Shown here one piece after another: positions 7,227 to 15,693 of a stretch of DNA of 64,000 nucleotides (position 1 is the stretch's first letter; the number at the start of each line of letters is the position of its first letter). Position numbers and translations under genes: made by a program. The DNA is from Aeromicrobium panaciterrae. Its GTDB lineage: Bacteria; Actinomycetota; Actinomycetes; Propionibacteriales; Nocardioidaceae. The notes under the pieces were generated by a model. The model saw nothing but the letters and a program-made list of their open reading frames with translations, ran no database searches and was not told the DNA's origin. The stretch spans positions 62,001 through 126,000 of the forward strand of contig NZ_JAVDWH010000001.1 of the NCBI RefSeq assembly GCF_031457275.1, read 5' to 3'.

Positions 7227-9218
7227 TTACGTGACCTTTTCGGTCAGTTCCGACATCAGGCGCATCGTCGTAAACCCGGTCTTGTAGCCCGTCACCCGCA
7301 CCGAGATCTGCTTGCCCTTCCGGTACTTCGAGATCGTGTACGTCTTGCTCGTCGCCCCGCTGATCGCCACACCGTCGGCGTACCAGCGATATTTGAACGA
7401 GGTACCGGATGTCCACGTACCTCGCAGCGCTGTCAGGGTTCGGCCCACTGTGACGGTGCCGCTGATCCTGGGCGTCACGGAGATGAGAGTGCCAACCTGC
7501 ACCTCAGCTGCTTCCGACGTGTGCGAACTGCTGCGGAAGCCGGGCTTGTCGCCCGTCACGGTCACGGACAGGTTGCGCCCGAAGTAGGCGCCAGGCACGA
7601 CGTACGTCTGGCCAGTCGCCCCCGAGATCGGGTTGCCGTCGACTCGCCACTGGTACGTGAACGTGACGCCGCTGGCCCAGGTCCCCTCGACGGCCGTCAC
7701 CGTGCTTCCACTCCTCGGAGCCACACCGTCCGCGAACGTCATCTCGGGCACTGCTGATGGCGACACCGGATCTGCTGCCAGCTCCAGAGTCACTCGTGCA
7801 CCGGTGGAGCCGTTCAGCGAGTCAGCAATTACGCGGAGCCCGCCAGACGAGCTCGTGAACGATGCGCCACTGGACAGATAGGCGAAGTCGCTGGAGCCCT
7901 CGCGCTCGGTCAGCACCTTGGTCTGTCGACCTGGGGTCTGCGCTGTGTACTGGGTGATGACAACCCCCGGCGCGTAGCGGAACGAGGAGAGTCCGCCTCC
8001 ATTCGAATAGAAGGTGGAGCCATCCCGGCCCGTGCCCGAGCGGTACTCGACGAAGTACTCCGCGGACGTGAGCGGATCGACGACCCTCAGACCGCGTCGC
8101 CCAGAAGAGTCAGATCGCGGCTTCAGATCCACTGTGGTCACACCACGGGCCACCACGTCACTCGTCGTGTCGCTGAGGCCGAGGAATCGGCGAGCCACCG
8201 TTTCGAGCGCTGGGGGCGCATAGTCGTTGATCGCAAAACCCATCACGCTGAACGCGTTGTAGTAGCTGAACGTCGAACAGGACGACAGGCACTGCTCCAA
8301 GTTGGCATGACCCAGACCGAAGTTGTGCCCGAGCTCGTGGGAACCGATCTGCGTCGCCCCTGTACCAGCCGACACGATCACCTTGCCGCCGTCGTTGATC
8401 GACGTGCCGACGGTGCCGATTCCGGCAGCTCCTGCGCAGTCGGCAGGCACCATGACCATCAGATGGTTGCCGTTAGCGCCGAAGGTAATTCCTGGGTACT
8501 TGCTCGCCGCCTCGTCCCAGATCGCATTGTGACCTCCAGCCAGACCACAGTTGTCTGAGGCGGTGACGGCTGACGCGTACGTCTTGGTTCCAGCGACGGA
8601 AAAATCGGTGATCGCGCCGGCAGACTCCGTCAGCCAGTAGTTCCTCATGGCGGTGATCGCGCCCGATGTCGAAGCGACGGCACCGCGATTGCTCAGAATG
8701 GCCACATACACGCGATGCGCACTGGGCGTCACGGCAGCGGCTGCTGGCTCGGAGACGGTCGCGCTCGCGACCGGCACGGGTGACTGCTGCTCGGAAGCAA
8801 GATCGAGCGCGGTCTGACCGTCGTCGCTCTCCGCATCAATCGTCTCGCCGGGGCTGACGGCGACTCCTTCATCCCGAAGGTCGCTCGCCAACTCACCCGT
8901 CACTGCGATCTCACCCTGGAATTCGCCACCGTTCGGGGCCGACTTGCCGAACGATGCCGGCACCGGGATGACACCGCCATCCTCCATACGCACGCCGTAC
9001 TCGTACGTGGCGCCACCGTTCTCGCCGAAACCGTCGATGACGGTCGTCTCGAGGGTTCCCTCAACGTCTAACGTCGCAGCGTCCGCGTAGCGGGGGTTGT
9101 CGTACGAGAGGTCACTGTCAGATCGAAGTTCAGCAGATGCGGCAGAAGGCGCCATGAGCGCTCCAGCCGCAAGGATCGCTATCGCCGCTGGCAATACAAC
9201 CAAGCTTCGCGAGTTCAT
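7227..9218 (-). CDS. Secreted metzincin-type zinc metalloprotease with C-terminal Ig-like repeats
   Basis: 663 residues from an ATG with a GAGGGAG site. A signal peptide (about 1-29) is followed by a propeptide-like acidic region to about 160 and a catalytic domain. That domain carries HELGHNFGLGH (294-304; three zinc histidines and the catalytic glutamate) and a Met-turn candidate M326 in FSVMGF, defining a metzincin (gametolysin/M11-like, inferred). Cysteines at 224, 261, 310 and 314 may form disulfides. Two Ig-like repeats of about 85 residues fill the C-terminus (for example GTWTSGTSFKYRWYADG). It is probably an exported protease. Four phased TCCGCA repeats lie upstream. Confidence 0.85.
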   Translation of the reverse strand: MNSRSLVVLPAAIAILAAGALMAPSAASAELRSDSDLSYDNPRYADAATLDVEGTLETTVIDGFGENGGATYEYGVRMEDGGVIPVPASFGKSAPNGGEFQGEIAVTGELASDLRDEGVAVSPGETIDAESDDGQTALDLASEQQSPVPVASATVSEPAAAAVTPSAHRVYVAILSNRGAVASTSGAITAMRNYWLTESAGAITDFSVAGTKTYASAVTASDNCGLAGGHNAIWDEAASKYPGITFGANGNHLMVMVPADCAGAAGIGTVGTSINDGGKVIVSAGTGATQIGSHELGHNFGLGHANLEQCLSSCSTFSYYNAFSVMGFAINDYAPPALETVARRFLGLSDTTSDVVARGVTTVDLKPRSDSSGRRGLRVVDPLTSAEYFVEYRSGTGRDGSTFYSNGGGLSSFRYAPGVVITQYTAQTPGRQTKVLTEREGSSDFAYLSSGASFTSSSGGLRVIADSLNGSTGARVTLELAADPVSPSAVPEMTFADGVAPRSGSTVTAVEGTWASGVTFTYQWRVDGNPISGATGQTYVVPGAYFGRNLSVTVTGDKPGFRSSSHTSEAAEVQVGTLISVTPRISGTVTVGRTLTALRGTWTSGTSFKYRWYADGVAISGATSKTYTISKYRKGKQISVRVTGYKTGFTTMRLMSELTEKVT

Positions 9219-9261
9219 CTCGGCTCCCTCAAGCTTCAGATCCGCTCGCAATTTGCGGGCG

Positions 9262-9301
9262 TCCGCATCCCCTCCGCACATCCTCCGCAAAAGAATCCGC
9301 A
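9262..9301 (-). repeat. Four helically phased TCCGCA repeats upstream of the protease gene
   Basis: TCCGCA occurs at 9262, 9273, 9284 and 9296 (spacing 11, 11, 12), with a related TCCGCT at 9241, 21 bases before the first. Read on the minus strand, the direction of the protease gene, they are TGCGGA direct repeats. Direct hexamer/heptamer repeats with an 11-base period are the hallmark of SARP/OmpR-type activator sites. Confidence 0.6.
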
Positions 9302-9462
9302 TTGTTATAGCCCGAAGGGACCATTCATAACTAGTCCGGCTAGTCCCAAATGGGGGTGATGTGGCGCGCGCGACCAAAATCCTTGAGATAGGCCTCTTGC
9401 TGCCGAGCCAAAGTGGGAGGAGGCTTCAGGTCAGCAATTCCGTCAGAACGGAGGGCGAATCA

Positions 9463-9843
9463 GTGATTCCAGAACCGATCATCACCACGATCATTCAGGT
9501 GAAGGATGGACCGAGTTCAGTCGAGTTCTATCGAGACCGCCTCGGCCTCAGCCACAAAGGGGCAAACGCCGAAGGCCAGGAGATGTTTGCTCTCGCCGGC
9601 GGCGCATTGCTTGCACTCTCGCCGGGACCAGACGCAACGCCGACCGGTCGTACCGAGATCTCGTTCGAGGTTTCGAACATCGAGAGCGAGATTGCCGAAC
9701 TCCACGGCAATGGAGTGGAGTTCGCCGACTACGACCTGCCGGGCCTCAAGACCATCGACCACATCGCCGTGTCAGGCTCGATGAAGGCGGCCTGGTTCGA
9801 GGACCCGGACGGCAACGTCCTCTGCCTCCACGAATCGCTCTAG
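9463..9843 (+). CDS. VOC (glyoxalase/bleomycin-resistance) family protein
   Basis: 126 residues from a GTG at 9463, chosen because GGAGGG lies seven bases before it; the open frame extends further upstream without a site. A single VOC module pair: SVEFYRDRLGLSHKG at the start, EISFEVSNIESEIAEL in the middle and WFEDPDGNVLCLHES at the end, where the terminal glutamate is a usual metal ligand. The substrate cannot be deduced. It ends on a CTAG shared with the stop of methionine aminopeptidase on the other strand. Confidence 0.75.
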   Translation: MIPEPIITTIIQVKDGPSSVEFYRDRLGLSHKGANAEGQEMFALAGGALLALSPGPDATPTGRTEISFEVSNIESEIAELHGNGVEFADYDLPGLKTIDHIAVSGSMKAAWFEDPDGNVLCLHESL

Positions 9844-10607
9844 GTTCGGGCAGTCATCACGATCGGGTCACCCTCGGTGATCGCGATCGTGTGTTCGACG
9901 TGCGCTCCGCGCGAGCCGTCGGCGCTCCGAATGGTCCACCCATCCGGGTCCATGACGATCTCATCGGTCGTGTGCAGGAACCACGGCTCGATGGCAATGA
10001 CGAGGCCCGGCTGAAGCGCGAAGCCACGGCCCGGCCGACCGTCATTGGGAACGTGCGGGTCACCGTGCATCGTGCGACCCACGCCGTGGCCGCCGAACTG
10101 GGTGTTGACCAGCAGCCCGTGCGATCGACCCACCTCACCAATCGCGGCTGAGATGTCGCCGACCTTGTTGCCAGCGCGGGCGACGGCGATGGCGGCATCC
10201 AACGCTTCTTGCGCGTGCGCGATGAGCTGTACGTCCTCGTCGCGCGGAGTGCCGACCGTGACGCTCACCGCGGAGTCACAGACCCAACCGTCGACCGAGA
10301 CGGCGAAGTCGAAGCTGGCGAGGTCGCCGTCCTTGAGCTTGTAGTCATGCGGCAGACCGTGCAGAACCGCATCGTTGACCGACGTGCAGAGCACCTTGCC
10401 GAACGGCATGGCGCCGAAGGACGGGTGGTAGTCGATGTAGCAAGACTCAGCTCCACGCTTGCGGATCATGTCGTGAGCCAGGGCATCAAGCTCGAGCAGG
10501 TTGACTCCGACATCCGCTGCTTCGGACAACGCCGTGAGTACTTCGCCGACGAACTTCCCCGCCGGTCGCATCTCGTCCAGCTGGGTTGGGGTGAGGAGCT
10601 CGATCAT
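9840..10607 (-). CDS. map: Type I methionine aminopeptidase
   Basis: 255 residues, full length for a type Ia enzyme without an N-terminal zinc-finger extension. The dinuclear metal ligands are all present: D100, D111, H174, E207 and E238, plus substrate-contact H83. It removes N-terminal methionine from nascent proteins in the cytosol. The start overlaps the stop of the upstream membrane-protein gene by four bases. Actinobacteria often carry two map genes; this copy is not beside secY/adk, so it is probably the non-ribosomal-operon paralogue. Confidence 0.92.
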   Translation of the reverse strand: MIELLTPTQLDEMRPAGKFVGEVLTALSEAADVGVNLLELDALAHDMIRKRGAESCYIDYHPSFGAMPFGKVLCTSVNDAVLHGLPHDYKLKDGDLASFDFAVSVDGWVCDSAVSVTVGTPRDEDVQLIAHAQEALDAAIAVARAGNKVGDISAAIGEVGRSHGLLVNTQFGGHGVGRTMHGDPHVPNDGRPGRGFALQPGLVIAIEPWFLHTTDEIVMDPDGWTIRSADGSRGAHVEHTIAITEGDPIVMTART

Positions 10608-10981
10608 GAATTGTCTTCCTGAGCGAAGATGCTGATCCGGCCGAGGAAGTGAGCCAGAGTCACTGCGGTCATACCGGCAGCGGCCATGATCGTGTCCCGG
10701 AAGATCACGTCGGGACCAGAGCTGAAGATCGACGCCACGAGGAGCGCGCCACCGAGGAGCCCCAGGGCGGCTGCGGCGTGCGTGACTGGAACGCGCACCT
10801 TGGCAGACTCCCAGTGCACGTAGTAGACGCCGGCGAGCAGCCCGGCCGCGGCAATCACGAGAACACGGAGTCCCGGAAGGGCACCCGGCGACCAGTCAAC
10901 GTCCGCGACGACGTCAGCGGCAAACAATGCCAGCACCACGAAGGTGGCCAGGAATGACAGCAGGTGCCAACGAGTCTTCAC
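10604..10981 (-). CDS. Small membrane protein, four predicted helices
   Basis: 125 residues with four hydrophobic segments (about 8-26, 37-55, 68-87 and 95-114). I do not recognise the family. The start is GTG at 10981 without an obvious ribosome site. The stop overlaps the map start codon (ATGA), so the two are probably co-transcribed. Nothing in the sequence suggests a transported or enzymatic substrate. Confidence 0.65.
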   Translation of the reverse strand: MKTRWHLLSFLATFVVLALFAADVVADVDWSPGALPGLRVLVIAAAGLLAGVYYVHWESAKVRVPVTHAAAALGLLGGALLVASIFSSGPDVIFRDTIMAAAGMTAVTLAHFLGRISIFAQEDNS

Positions 10982-11112
10982 GCACTGAGTCTATGTGGGG
11001 CGTGAACTCGAGAATTTCGGGTGATGCCGACAACTATTGGAACCTGCTGCGCATCTCTGTAGGTGACGGCGGCTCCATGGGGGGCACCCGCACCGAGAAC
11101 CAGGAGATCTTC

Positions 11113-12729
11113 ATGAAGCAGCAGACATCCAGGTGGATGCGTCAGGAGGACAGAGGCATGCTTGCCCGTATGACCTCTTCCACTCTGCGTCTCACGTTGG
11201 CCGGCGGCCTGATGGCCAGTGGACTCACGCTGGCACTCGCTTCCCCCGCAGCAGCATTGACCTGCTCCTCGGGCGTCGAGGGAGACGTGAACGGTGACGG
11301 CCGCGCAGAAGTTGCGGTCAGCGAGGCAGGGCGTTCGTACGGCAAGGGCGCTGTGCACGTGTTCTACGGTCGTACGACTGGACTGGTTGCCGCCGCATCC
11401 GGCACCGCCTTGGACGACCAGTACATCGATCAGGAGACGTCCGGCGTTCCGGGCGCAGGCGCGGACTACGACCGATTCGGCTCCGCCTTGGCTTTCGGTG
11501 ACTACAACAAGGACGGTTGCGCCGACCTCGCTGTGGGCGCTGACTCGGACGGTGACGCGGGCACCATCTTCGTCTTCTATGGATCCAAGACGGGCCTGAA
11601 GACGACCGGCAGCGTGCGCCTCAGCAATGAGCAGGTGCTCGGCAGCGCGCCGGGAACACCCAAGGATCAAGGCTTCGGTTCGATCCTGGTCGCAGCTGAC
11701 CTGAACGACGACGACGTGACCGATCTGGGGATCGGCGTGCCGTCGAAGTTGGTTGGCGCGGAGGGCCGCGGCACCATCGCGGTGCTCTTCGGCGGTACTG
11801 GCGGACTGGGCACCGCAAACAAGACCGTGCTCGATCGAGCCAGCGTCGGAATGGCTGCTGACGACTTTGAGGTCGGCAAGTCGCTTGCCGTCGGCGACTT
11901 CGATGGCAACGGCATCCAGGAGCTCGCGTTCGGCCTGAACGAGGGCAAGCTTCAGATTCTTGAAGCCGGCGCTGGCGGTTTTGTCGCAAGTCAGGGGCCG
12001 CTCTCCGGTGAAGACGTTGGGGTCGACGACTTCATCGCTGACGTCGACGGCGAAGGCGACAAGTGGGTCTTCGGCGACATCATTGCCGCAGGCGACGTGG
12101 ATGCTGACGGCGATGACGACCTCGCCACCGGTATGCCCGCCAAGGGCAACGGTGGAACCGTGGCGCTCGTGAAGGGTACGTCTTCAGGTCTGACCGCGAC
12201 TGGTGTGGCGAAGTGGGGCCAGGGAACGATTGGTGTGGTCGGCACTCCCGGAGACAGCGACTCCTTCGGGGCGGAGCTCGCGATGGGCAGGCTGGATGCT
12301 GGGCCTACCGACGATCTGGCGATTGGAGTTCCGTTCGACGAGATCAATGGCAACGGTGGAGCCGGTTCCGTGAACATCCTGCTCGGCGGCCCGACGGGTC
12401 TGTCCTCCGCTGGCGAAGGTGGCGCTCGCTACCACCAGGACACAGCGGGCGTACCCGGCACAGCCGAGGACATCGACGTCTTCGGCCGAACCGTGTCGAT
12501 CGCGAACGTGCAGAGCAAGACCCAGGGCAGTCTCATCATCGGTGTCCTGCGGGAGAAGATCGGCACGATCGAAGCGGCGGGCCAGTTCCACCAGCTCTCG
12601 ATCATGGCTGGCGGACCGAAGGGCACCAACAGCACCGCCTTCAACCTCGACAGCGTTGGGGTCAGAGGGGATTCACGCAAGGGGGCCGAGTTCGGTCGAG
12701 CACTGAGCGGCTCGGGGCGCTTCTACTAA
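11113..12729 (+). CDS. Exported FG-GAP (integrin-alpha-like) beta-propeller protein
   Basis: 538 residues from an ATG with AGGAG at a good distance. A long signal peptide with hydrophobic core LTLAGGLMASGLTLALA ends near PAAALT. The mature part consists of about seven FG-GAP blades, each with a calcium-binding Dx(D/N)xDxxxD loop such as DVNGDGRAEVAV, DYNKDGCADLAVG and DVDADGDDDLATG. Such propellers are usually extracellular adhesion or structural proteins; some contain phospholipase activity, but no catalytic motif is seen. It converges on the SDR gene with 13 bases between stops. Confidence 0.85.
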   Translation: MKQQTSRWMRQEDRGMLARMTSSTLRLTLAGGLMASGLTLALASPAAALTCSSGVEGDVNGDGRAEVAVSEAGRSYGKGAVHVFYGRTTGLVAAASGTALDDQYIDQETSGVPGAGADYDRFGSALAFGDYNKDGCADLAVGADSDGDAGTIFVFYGSKTGLKTTGSVRLSNEQVLGSAPGTPKDQGFGSILVAADLNDDDVTDLGIGVPSKLVGAEGRGTIAVLFGGTGGLGTANKTVLDRASVGMAADDFEVGKSLAVGDFDGNGIQELAFGLNEGKLQILEAGAGGFVASQGPLSGEDVGVDDFIADVDGEGDKWVFGDIIAAGDVDADGDDDLATGMPAKGNGGTVALVKGTSSGLTATGVAKWGQGTIGVVGTPGDSDSFGAELAMGRLDAGPTDDLAIGVPFDEINGNGGAGSVNILLGGPTGLSSAGEGGARYHQDTAGVPGTAEDIDVFGRTVSIANVQSKTQGSLIIGVLREKIGTIEAAGQFHQLSIMAGGPKGTNSTAFNLDSVGVRGDSRKGAEFGRALSGSGRFY

Positions 12730-12742
12730 AGCCGGAGTGCAG

Positions 12743-13546
12743 TCAGCCCTCGAGAGACGCCCGGAAGCGTTGCATGCCACTGATCCAGTGATCGGTGTCT
12801 GCCGCCTTCCGGGCGTACATCGTTCCCACGTCGGGGTGTGGCAGCGCGAAGAACCGGCTCTCCGCGATCGCCTCAAGTAGTACGTCGGCTACCGCAAGCG
12901 GCTCAAGGGTCTCGCCGGCACTGGTCACCGACTTCATGCCGAGCTTGCCCTCGTCGCTGGCCGTGGTCTCGCCGCCGAGCAACATGTCGGTGCGTACGCC
13001 CATCGGGCACAGGCAACAGACTTGGACACCCAGATCGCCGTACGTCGCCGCCAACCATTCGGCGAAGCCGACCGCTGCATGCTTGCTGGTCGAGTACGTC
13101 GGCGAACCAAGCTGGGTGAGCAGACCAGCCGCTGATGCCGTGCTGACGAAGCAACCAGCACCGCTCTCGAGCCACTGCGGCACGAGCGCCCGAGCCGCGT
13201 GAACGTGCGCCATGACGTTGACGTCCCACGAGCTCGCCCACTCTTCATCCGTCGCCTCGAGGCCAAAGCCACGGAACACCCCAGCGTTGGCGACAAACAG
13301 ATTGACAGGATCACCAGCAGCGGCGATCAAGGCGGCGACGTGTGCAGGATCTGAAGCGTCGCCCGCGACATGGGCCACGCGGCCGGGGTGGTCGCCGTCG
13401 AGACGAGTTGCCGTTGCCTCGAGTCGAGCAGCATCCAGATCGCCGATGACGACCGAAGCACCCGCCTCCAGCAGTCGCTGCGCGATCGCCTCACCGATGC
13501 CACTGGCAGCACCAGTGACGACGGCGTTGGCGGTGCTGACGTCCAC
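12743..13546 (-). CDS. Short-chain dehydrogenase/reductase
   Basis: 267 residues, classical SDR. The cofactor loop is TGAASGIG, then NAG, a catalytic Ser in STASAAG and YxxxK in YSTSK. An acidic residue after beta2 (IGDLDAARLEA) suggests NAD(H) preference. It is the last gene of a MaoC/acyl-CoA dehydrogenase/SDR operon, starting two bases after the dehydrogenase stop codon. It is therefore likely to oxidise a hydroxyacyl-CoA or an alcohol in a beta-oxidation-like degradation route. Confidence 0.85.
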   Translation of the reverse strand: MDVSTANAVVTGAASGIGEAIAQRLLEAGASVVIGDLDAARLEATATRLDGDHPGRVAHVAGDASDPAHVAALIAAAGDPVNLFVANAGVFRGFGLEATDEEWASSWDVNVMAHVHAARALVPQWLESGAGCFVSTASAAGLLTQLGSPTYSTSKHAAVGFAEWLAATYGDLGVQVCCLCPMGVRTDMLLGGETTASDEGKLGMKSVTSAGETLEPLAVADVLLEAIAESRFFALPHPDVGTMYARKAADTDHWISGMQRFRASLEG

Positions 13547-13548
13547 GG

Positions 13549-14763
13549 TCAGCGGTGTTTCTTGAGCTCGGCGCGAGCCAGCGAGTTCTTGTGCACCTCG
13601 TCAGGTCCATCGGCGAAGCGCAAGGTGCGCATACCGGCAAACCACTCGGCCAGCGGGAAGTCCTGACTCAGGCCGCCTGCACCGTGCACCTGGATCGCCT
13701 TGTCGAGAATCCAACCGACGGTTTCCGGAGTCGCGATCTTGATGGCCTGGATCTCGGTGTGTGCACCGCGGTTGCCGGCCTTGTCCATCAGCCAAGCGGT
13801 CTTGAGAACCAGCAGGCGGAGCTGCTCGATCTTGACCCGCGACTCCGCGATCCAGTCGCGTACGACGCCCTGGTCAGCGATCGGCTTGCCAAAGGCAACG
13901 CGCTCGGAGGCGCGCTGGCACATCATTTCGACGGCACGTTCAGCGATACCGAGCGAACGCATGCAGTGGTGGATGCGGCCTGGTCCGAGACGAGCCTGAG
14001 CAATGGCAAAGCCTTCGCCTTCGGCGCCGATCAGGTTGCTGGCGGGCACGCGTACGTCGTGGAACTCGATCTCAGCGTGACCACCGTGGTCGCGATCGTT
14101 GTAGCCGAACACGTGCATTCCGCGCTTGATGTCGAAGCCAGGGGTGTCTCGCTCGACCAGGATCATCGACTGTTGGCGGTGGCGCTCGGCCGACGTATCG
14201 GTCTTGCCCATCACGATGAAGATCTTGGCGTTGGGGTTCATGGCGCCGGTGATCCACCACTTGTGGCCATTGATGACGTAGTCATCGCCGTCCTTGACGA
14301 TCGACGTCTCAATATTGGTGGCATCTGACGAGGCCACCTTCGGCTCGGTCATCGCGAACGCCGAGCGGATCTCGCCAGCGAGGAGCGGCTCGAGCCACTT
14401 CTTCTTCTGGTCGGGAGTGCCGAACATGTGCAGCACTTCCATGTTGCCGGTGTCGGGTGCTGCGCAGTTGACCGCGGCCGGAGCAAGTTGGATGCTGCGG
14501 CCAGTGATCTCCGCGAGCGGCGCGTACTGAAGGTTGGTCAGCCCGGCACCGTCGTCGCCGGGAAGGAAGAAGTTCCAGAGCCCGCGCTTCTTGGCCTCGG
14601 CCTTCAGATCTTCCAGGACAGCAGGCGGGGACCAGGAGTCCTCCTTGATGGCGGCCTGCATCTGCTCGTGAGCGAGCGGCTCAGCCGGATAGACGACCTC
14701 GTCCATGAACGCCTCGAGCTTGCCGATCATCTCGACGGTCTTGGCGTCGTATTCGAAGTCCAT
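13549..14763 (-). CDS. Acyl-CoA dehydrogenase
   Basis: 404 residues, the usual family length. FAD-binding motifs include FAMTEPKVASSDATNI and WWITGAMNP; GGLSQDFPLAEWFAGMRTLRFADGPDEVH is the C-terminal signature region where ACAD proteins hold FAD and substrate. It resembles the ACAD10/11- and FadE-type enzymes of actinobacteria. It catalyses alpha,beta-dehydrogenation of an acyl-CoA with an ETF-type acceptor. The start overlaps the MaoC stop (TGATG). The chain length of the substrate is not predictable from the sequence. Confidence 0.88.
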   Translation of the reverse strand: MDFEYDAKTVEMIGKLEAFMDEVVYPAEPLAHEQMQAAIKEDSWSPPAVLEDLKAEAKKRGLWNFFLPGDDGAGLTNLQYAPLAEITGRSIQLAPAAVNCAAPDTGNMEVLHMFGTPDQKKKWLEPLLAGEIRSAFAMTEPKVASSDATNIETSIVKDGDDYVINGHKWWITGAMNPNAKIFIVMGKTDTSAERHRQQSMILVERDTPGFDIKRGMHVFGYNDRDHGGHAEIEFHDVRVPASNLIGAEGEGFAIAQARLGPGRIHHCMRSLGIAERAVEMMCQRASERVAFGKPIADQGVVRDWIAESRVKIEQLRLLVLKTAWLMDKAGNRGAHTEIQAIKIATPETVGWILDKAIQVHGAGGLSQDFPLAEWFAGMRTLRFADGPDEVHKNSLARAELKKHR

Positions 14764-15224
14764 CAGCTTGCCGCAGCCATCACGTAGACAACTTCTGCGA
14801 CGAGGGCCGGCTTCTCGACTCCCTCGATCTCCATGACGAAGCTGATGATCGCCTGCGTGCCGATCGCGATCTCGTTGGTCTCCTTGAGCGTCGCGACTCC
14901 GCGTACGCGCGAGTCCACCGGGACGGGCGTCGGGAAGCGGAGCTTGTTGGCTCCGTAGTTCATGCCAAACGCCAGGCCCTGGATGTCATAGATCTGCTCG
15001 GCGAGGACCGGCAGAAGCGAGAGCGTCAGGTAGCCGTGGGCGATGGGCCCACCGAACGGACCCTTGGCCGCTGCCTCGACATCGACGTGGATCCACTGGT
15101 GGTCTCCGGTCGCGTCAGCGAACGCATTGATCTGAGCCTGGTCGATCGTGTGCCAGTCACTTGCACCGATCTCTTCACCGGCGATTGCCTTGAACTCGTC
15201 GAGACTCTTGAACACGCGGGCCAT
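14763..15224 (-). CDS. MaoC-like (R)-enoyl-CoA hydratase
   Basis: 153 residues with the hotdog fold hydratase-2 signature: FADATGDHQWIHVD contains the catalytic Asp/His pair, and GPIAHGYLTLSLLP follows. It hydrates trans-enoyl-CoA to (R)-3-hydroxyacyl-CoA. It is the first gene of the operon with the acyl-CoA dehydrogenase and SDR. A perfect 8+4+8 palindrome lies 31-50 bases before its start, which suggests control by a TetR-type regulator located elsewhere. Confidence 0.88.
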   Translation of the reverse strand: MARVFKSLDEFKAIAGEEIGASDWHTIDQAQINAFADATGDHQWIHVDVEAAAKGPFGGPIAHGYLTLSLLPVLAEQIYDIQGLAFGMNYGANKLRFPTPVPVDSRVRGVATLKETNEIAIGTQAIISFVMEIEGVEKPALVAEVVYVMAAAS

Positions 15225-15254
15225 GCGAAACCTCTATCACTGTGCTTGAACGGG

Positions 15255-15274
15255 AACTAAGCGCTTGCTTAGTT
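15255..15274. promoter_or_regulatory. Perfect palindromic operator before the MaoC operon
   Basis: AACTAAGC-GCTT-GCTTAGTT, with arms that are exact reverse complements. Its position just upstream of the MaoC start and its TAAGC...GCTTA type match TetR-family operators that govern acyl-CoA degradation genes in actinobacteria (class known; the specific regulator is inferred). Confidence 0.65.
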
Positions 15275-15312
15275 CGCACCCTAGTACGGCAACAGGGCGC
15301 CGCGCCAGAGCC

Positions 15313-15681
15313 TCAGCGCACGAGCTCGGAGACTCCCGCAACGACCAGCAGCACGATCGAGATGACATCGGCTCGGACGACTCGCTTCATGGAGTCGTTG
15401 ATGCCGGGGTTGCTGCCCGCGATCGCGAGGAACGCGACATCGCTGACGAGGACCGCGCCAATGACATATGGGCGGGCTTCGCCGCAGAAGATTGCCGCGA
15501 TCAGTGCCGCGCCGAGCAGCCCGAACAGAACAGCGCGGTGCACCAGTAGGACTGTGAGGTCAGGTCCCTCGACTTTGACGTCGTACATCCGGGCAACGTG
15601 CGCTGGGCCGAATGCGCCGACGAGTGGCAGCAGATGAATCAGGGCCGATCCGGCCAGGCAGACGATGATCACGGTCTCCAT
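15313..15681 (-). CDS. Small four-helix membrane protein
   Basis: 122 residues with four hydrophobic helices. The N-terminal helix (VIIVCLAGSALIHLLPLVG) contains HLLP, and the rest resembles DoxX/DUF-type tetraspan proteins, but I cannot name the family. It starts 12 bases after the stop of the ECF transmembrane component, so it may be the tail gene of that operon. Function unknown. Confidence 0.6.
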   Translation of the reverse strand: METVIIVCLAGSALIHLLPLVGAFGPAHVARMYDVKVEGPDLTVLLVHRAVLFGLLGAALIAAIFCGEARPYVIGAVLVSDVAFLAIAGSNPGINDSMKRVVRADVISIVLLVVAGVSELVR

Positions 15682-15693
15682 CGCCTCATCGTG

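Noticed and set aside
9331..9346. Direct repeat CTAGTCC upstream of the VOC gene as a DosR-type site
   Set aside because: The copies are direct rather than inverted, and the spacing of nine bases does not fit.
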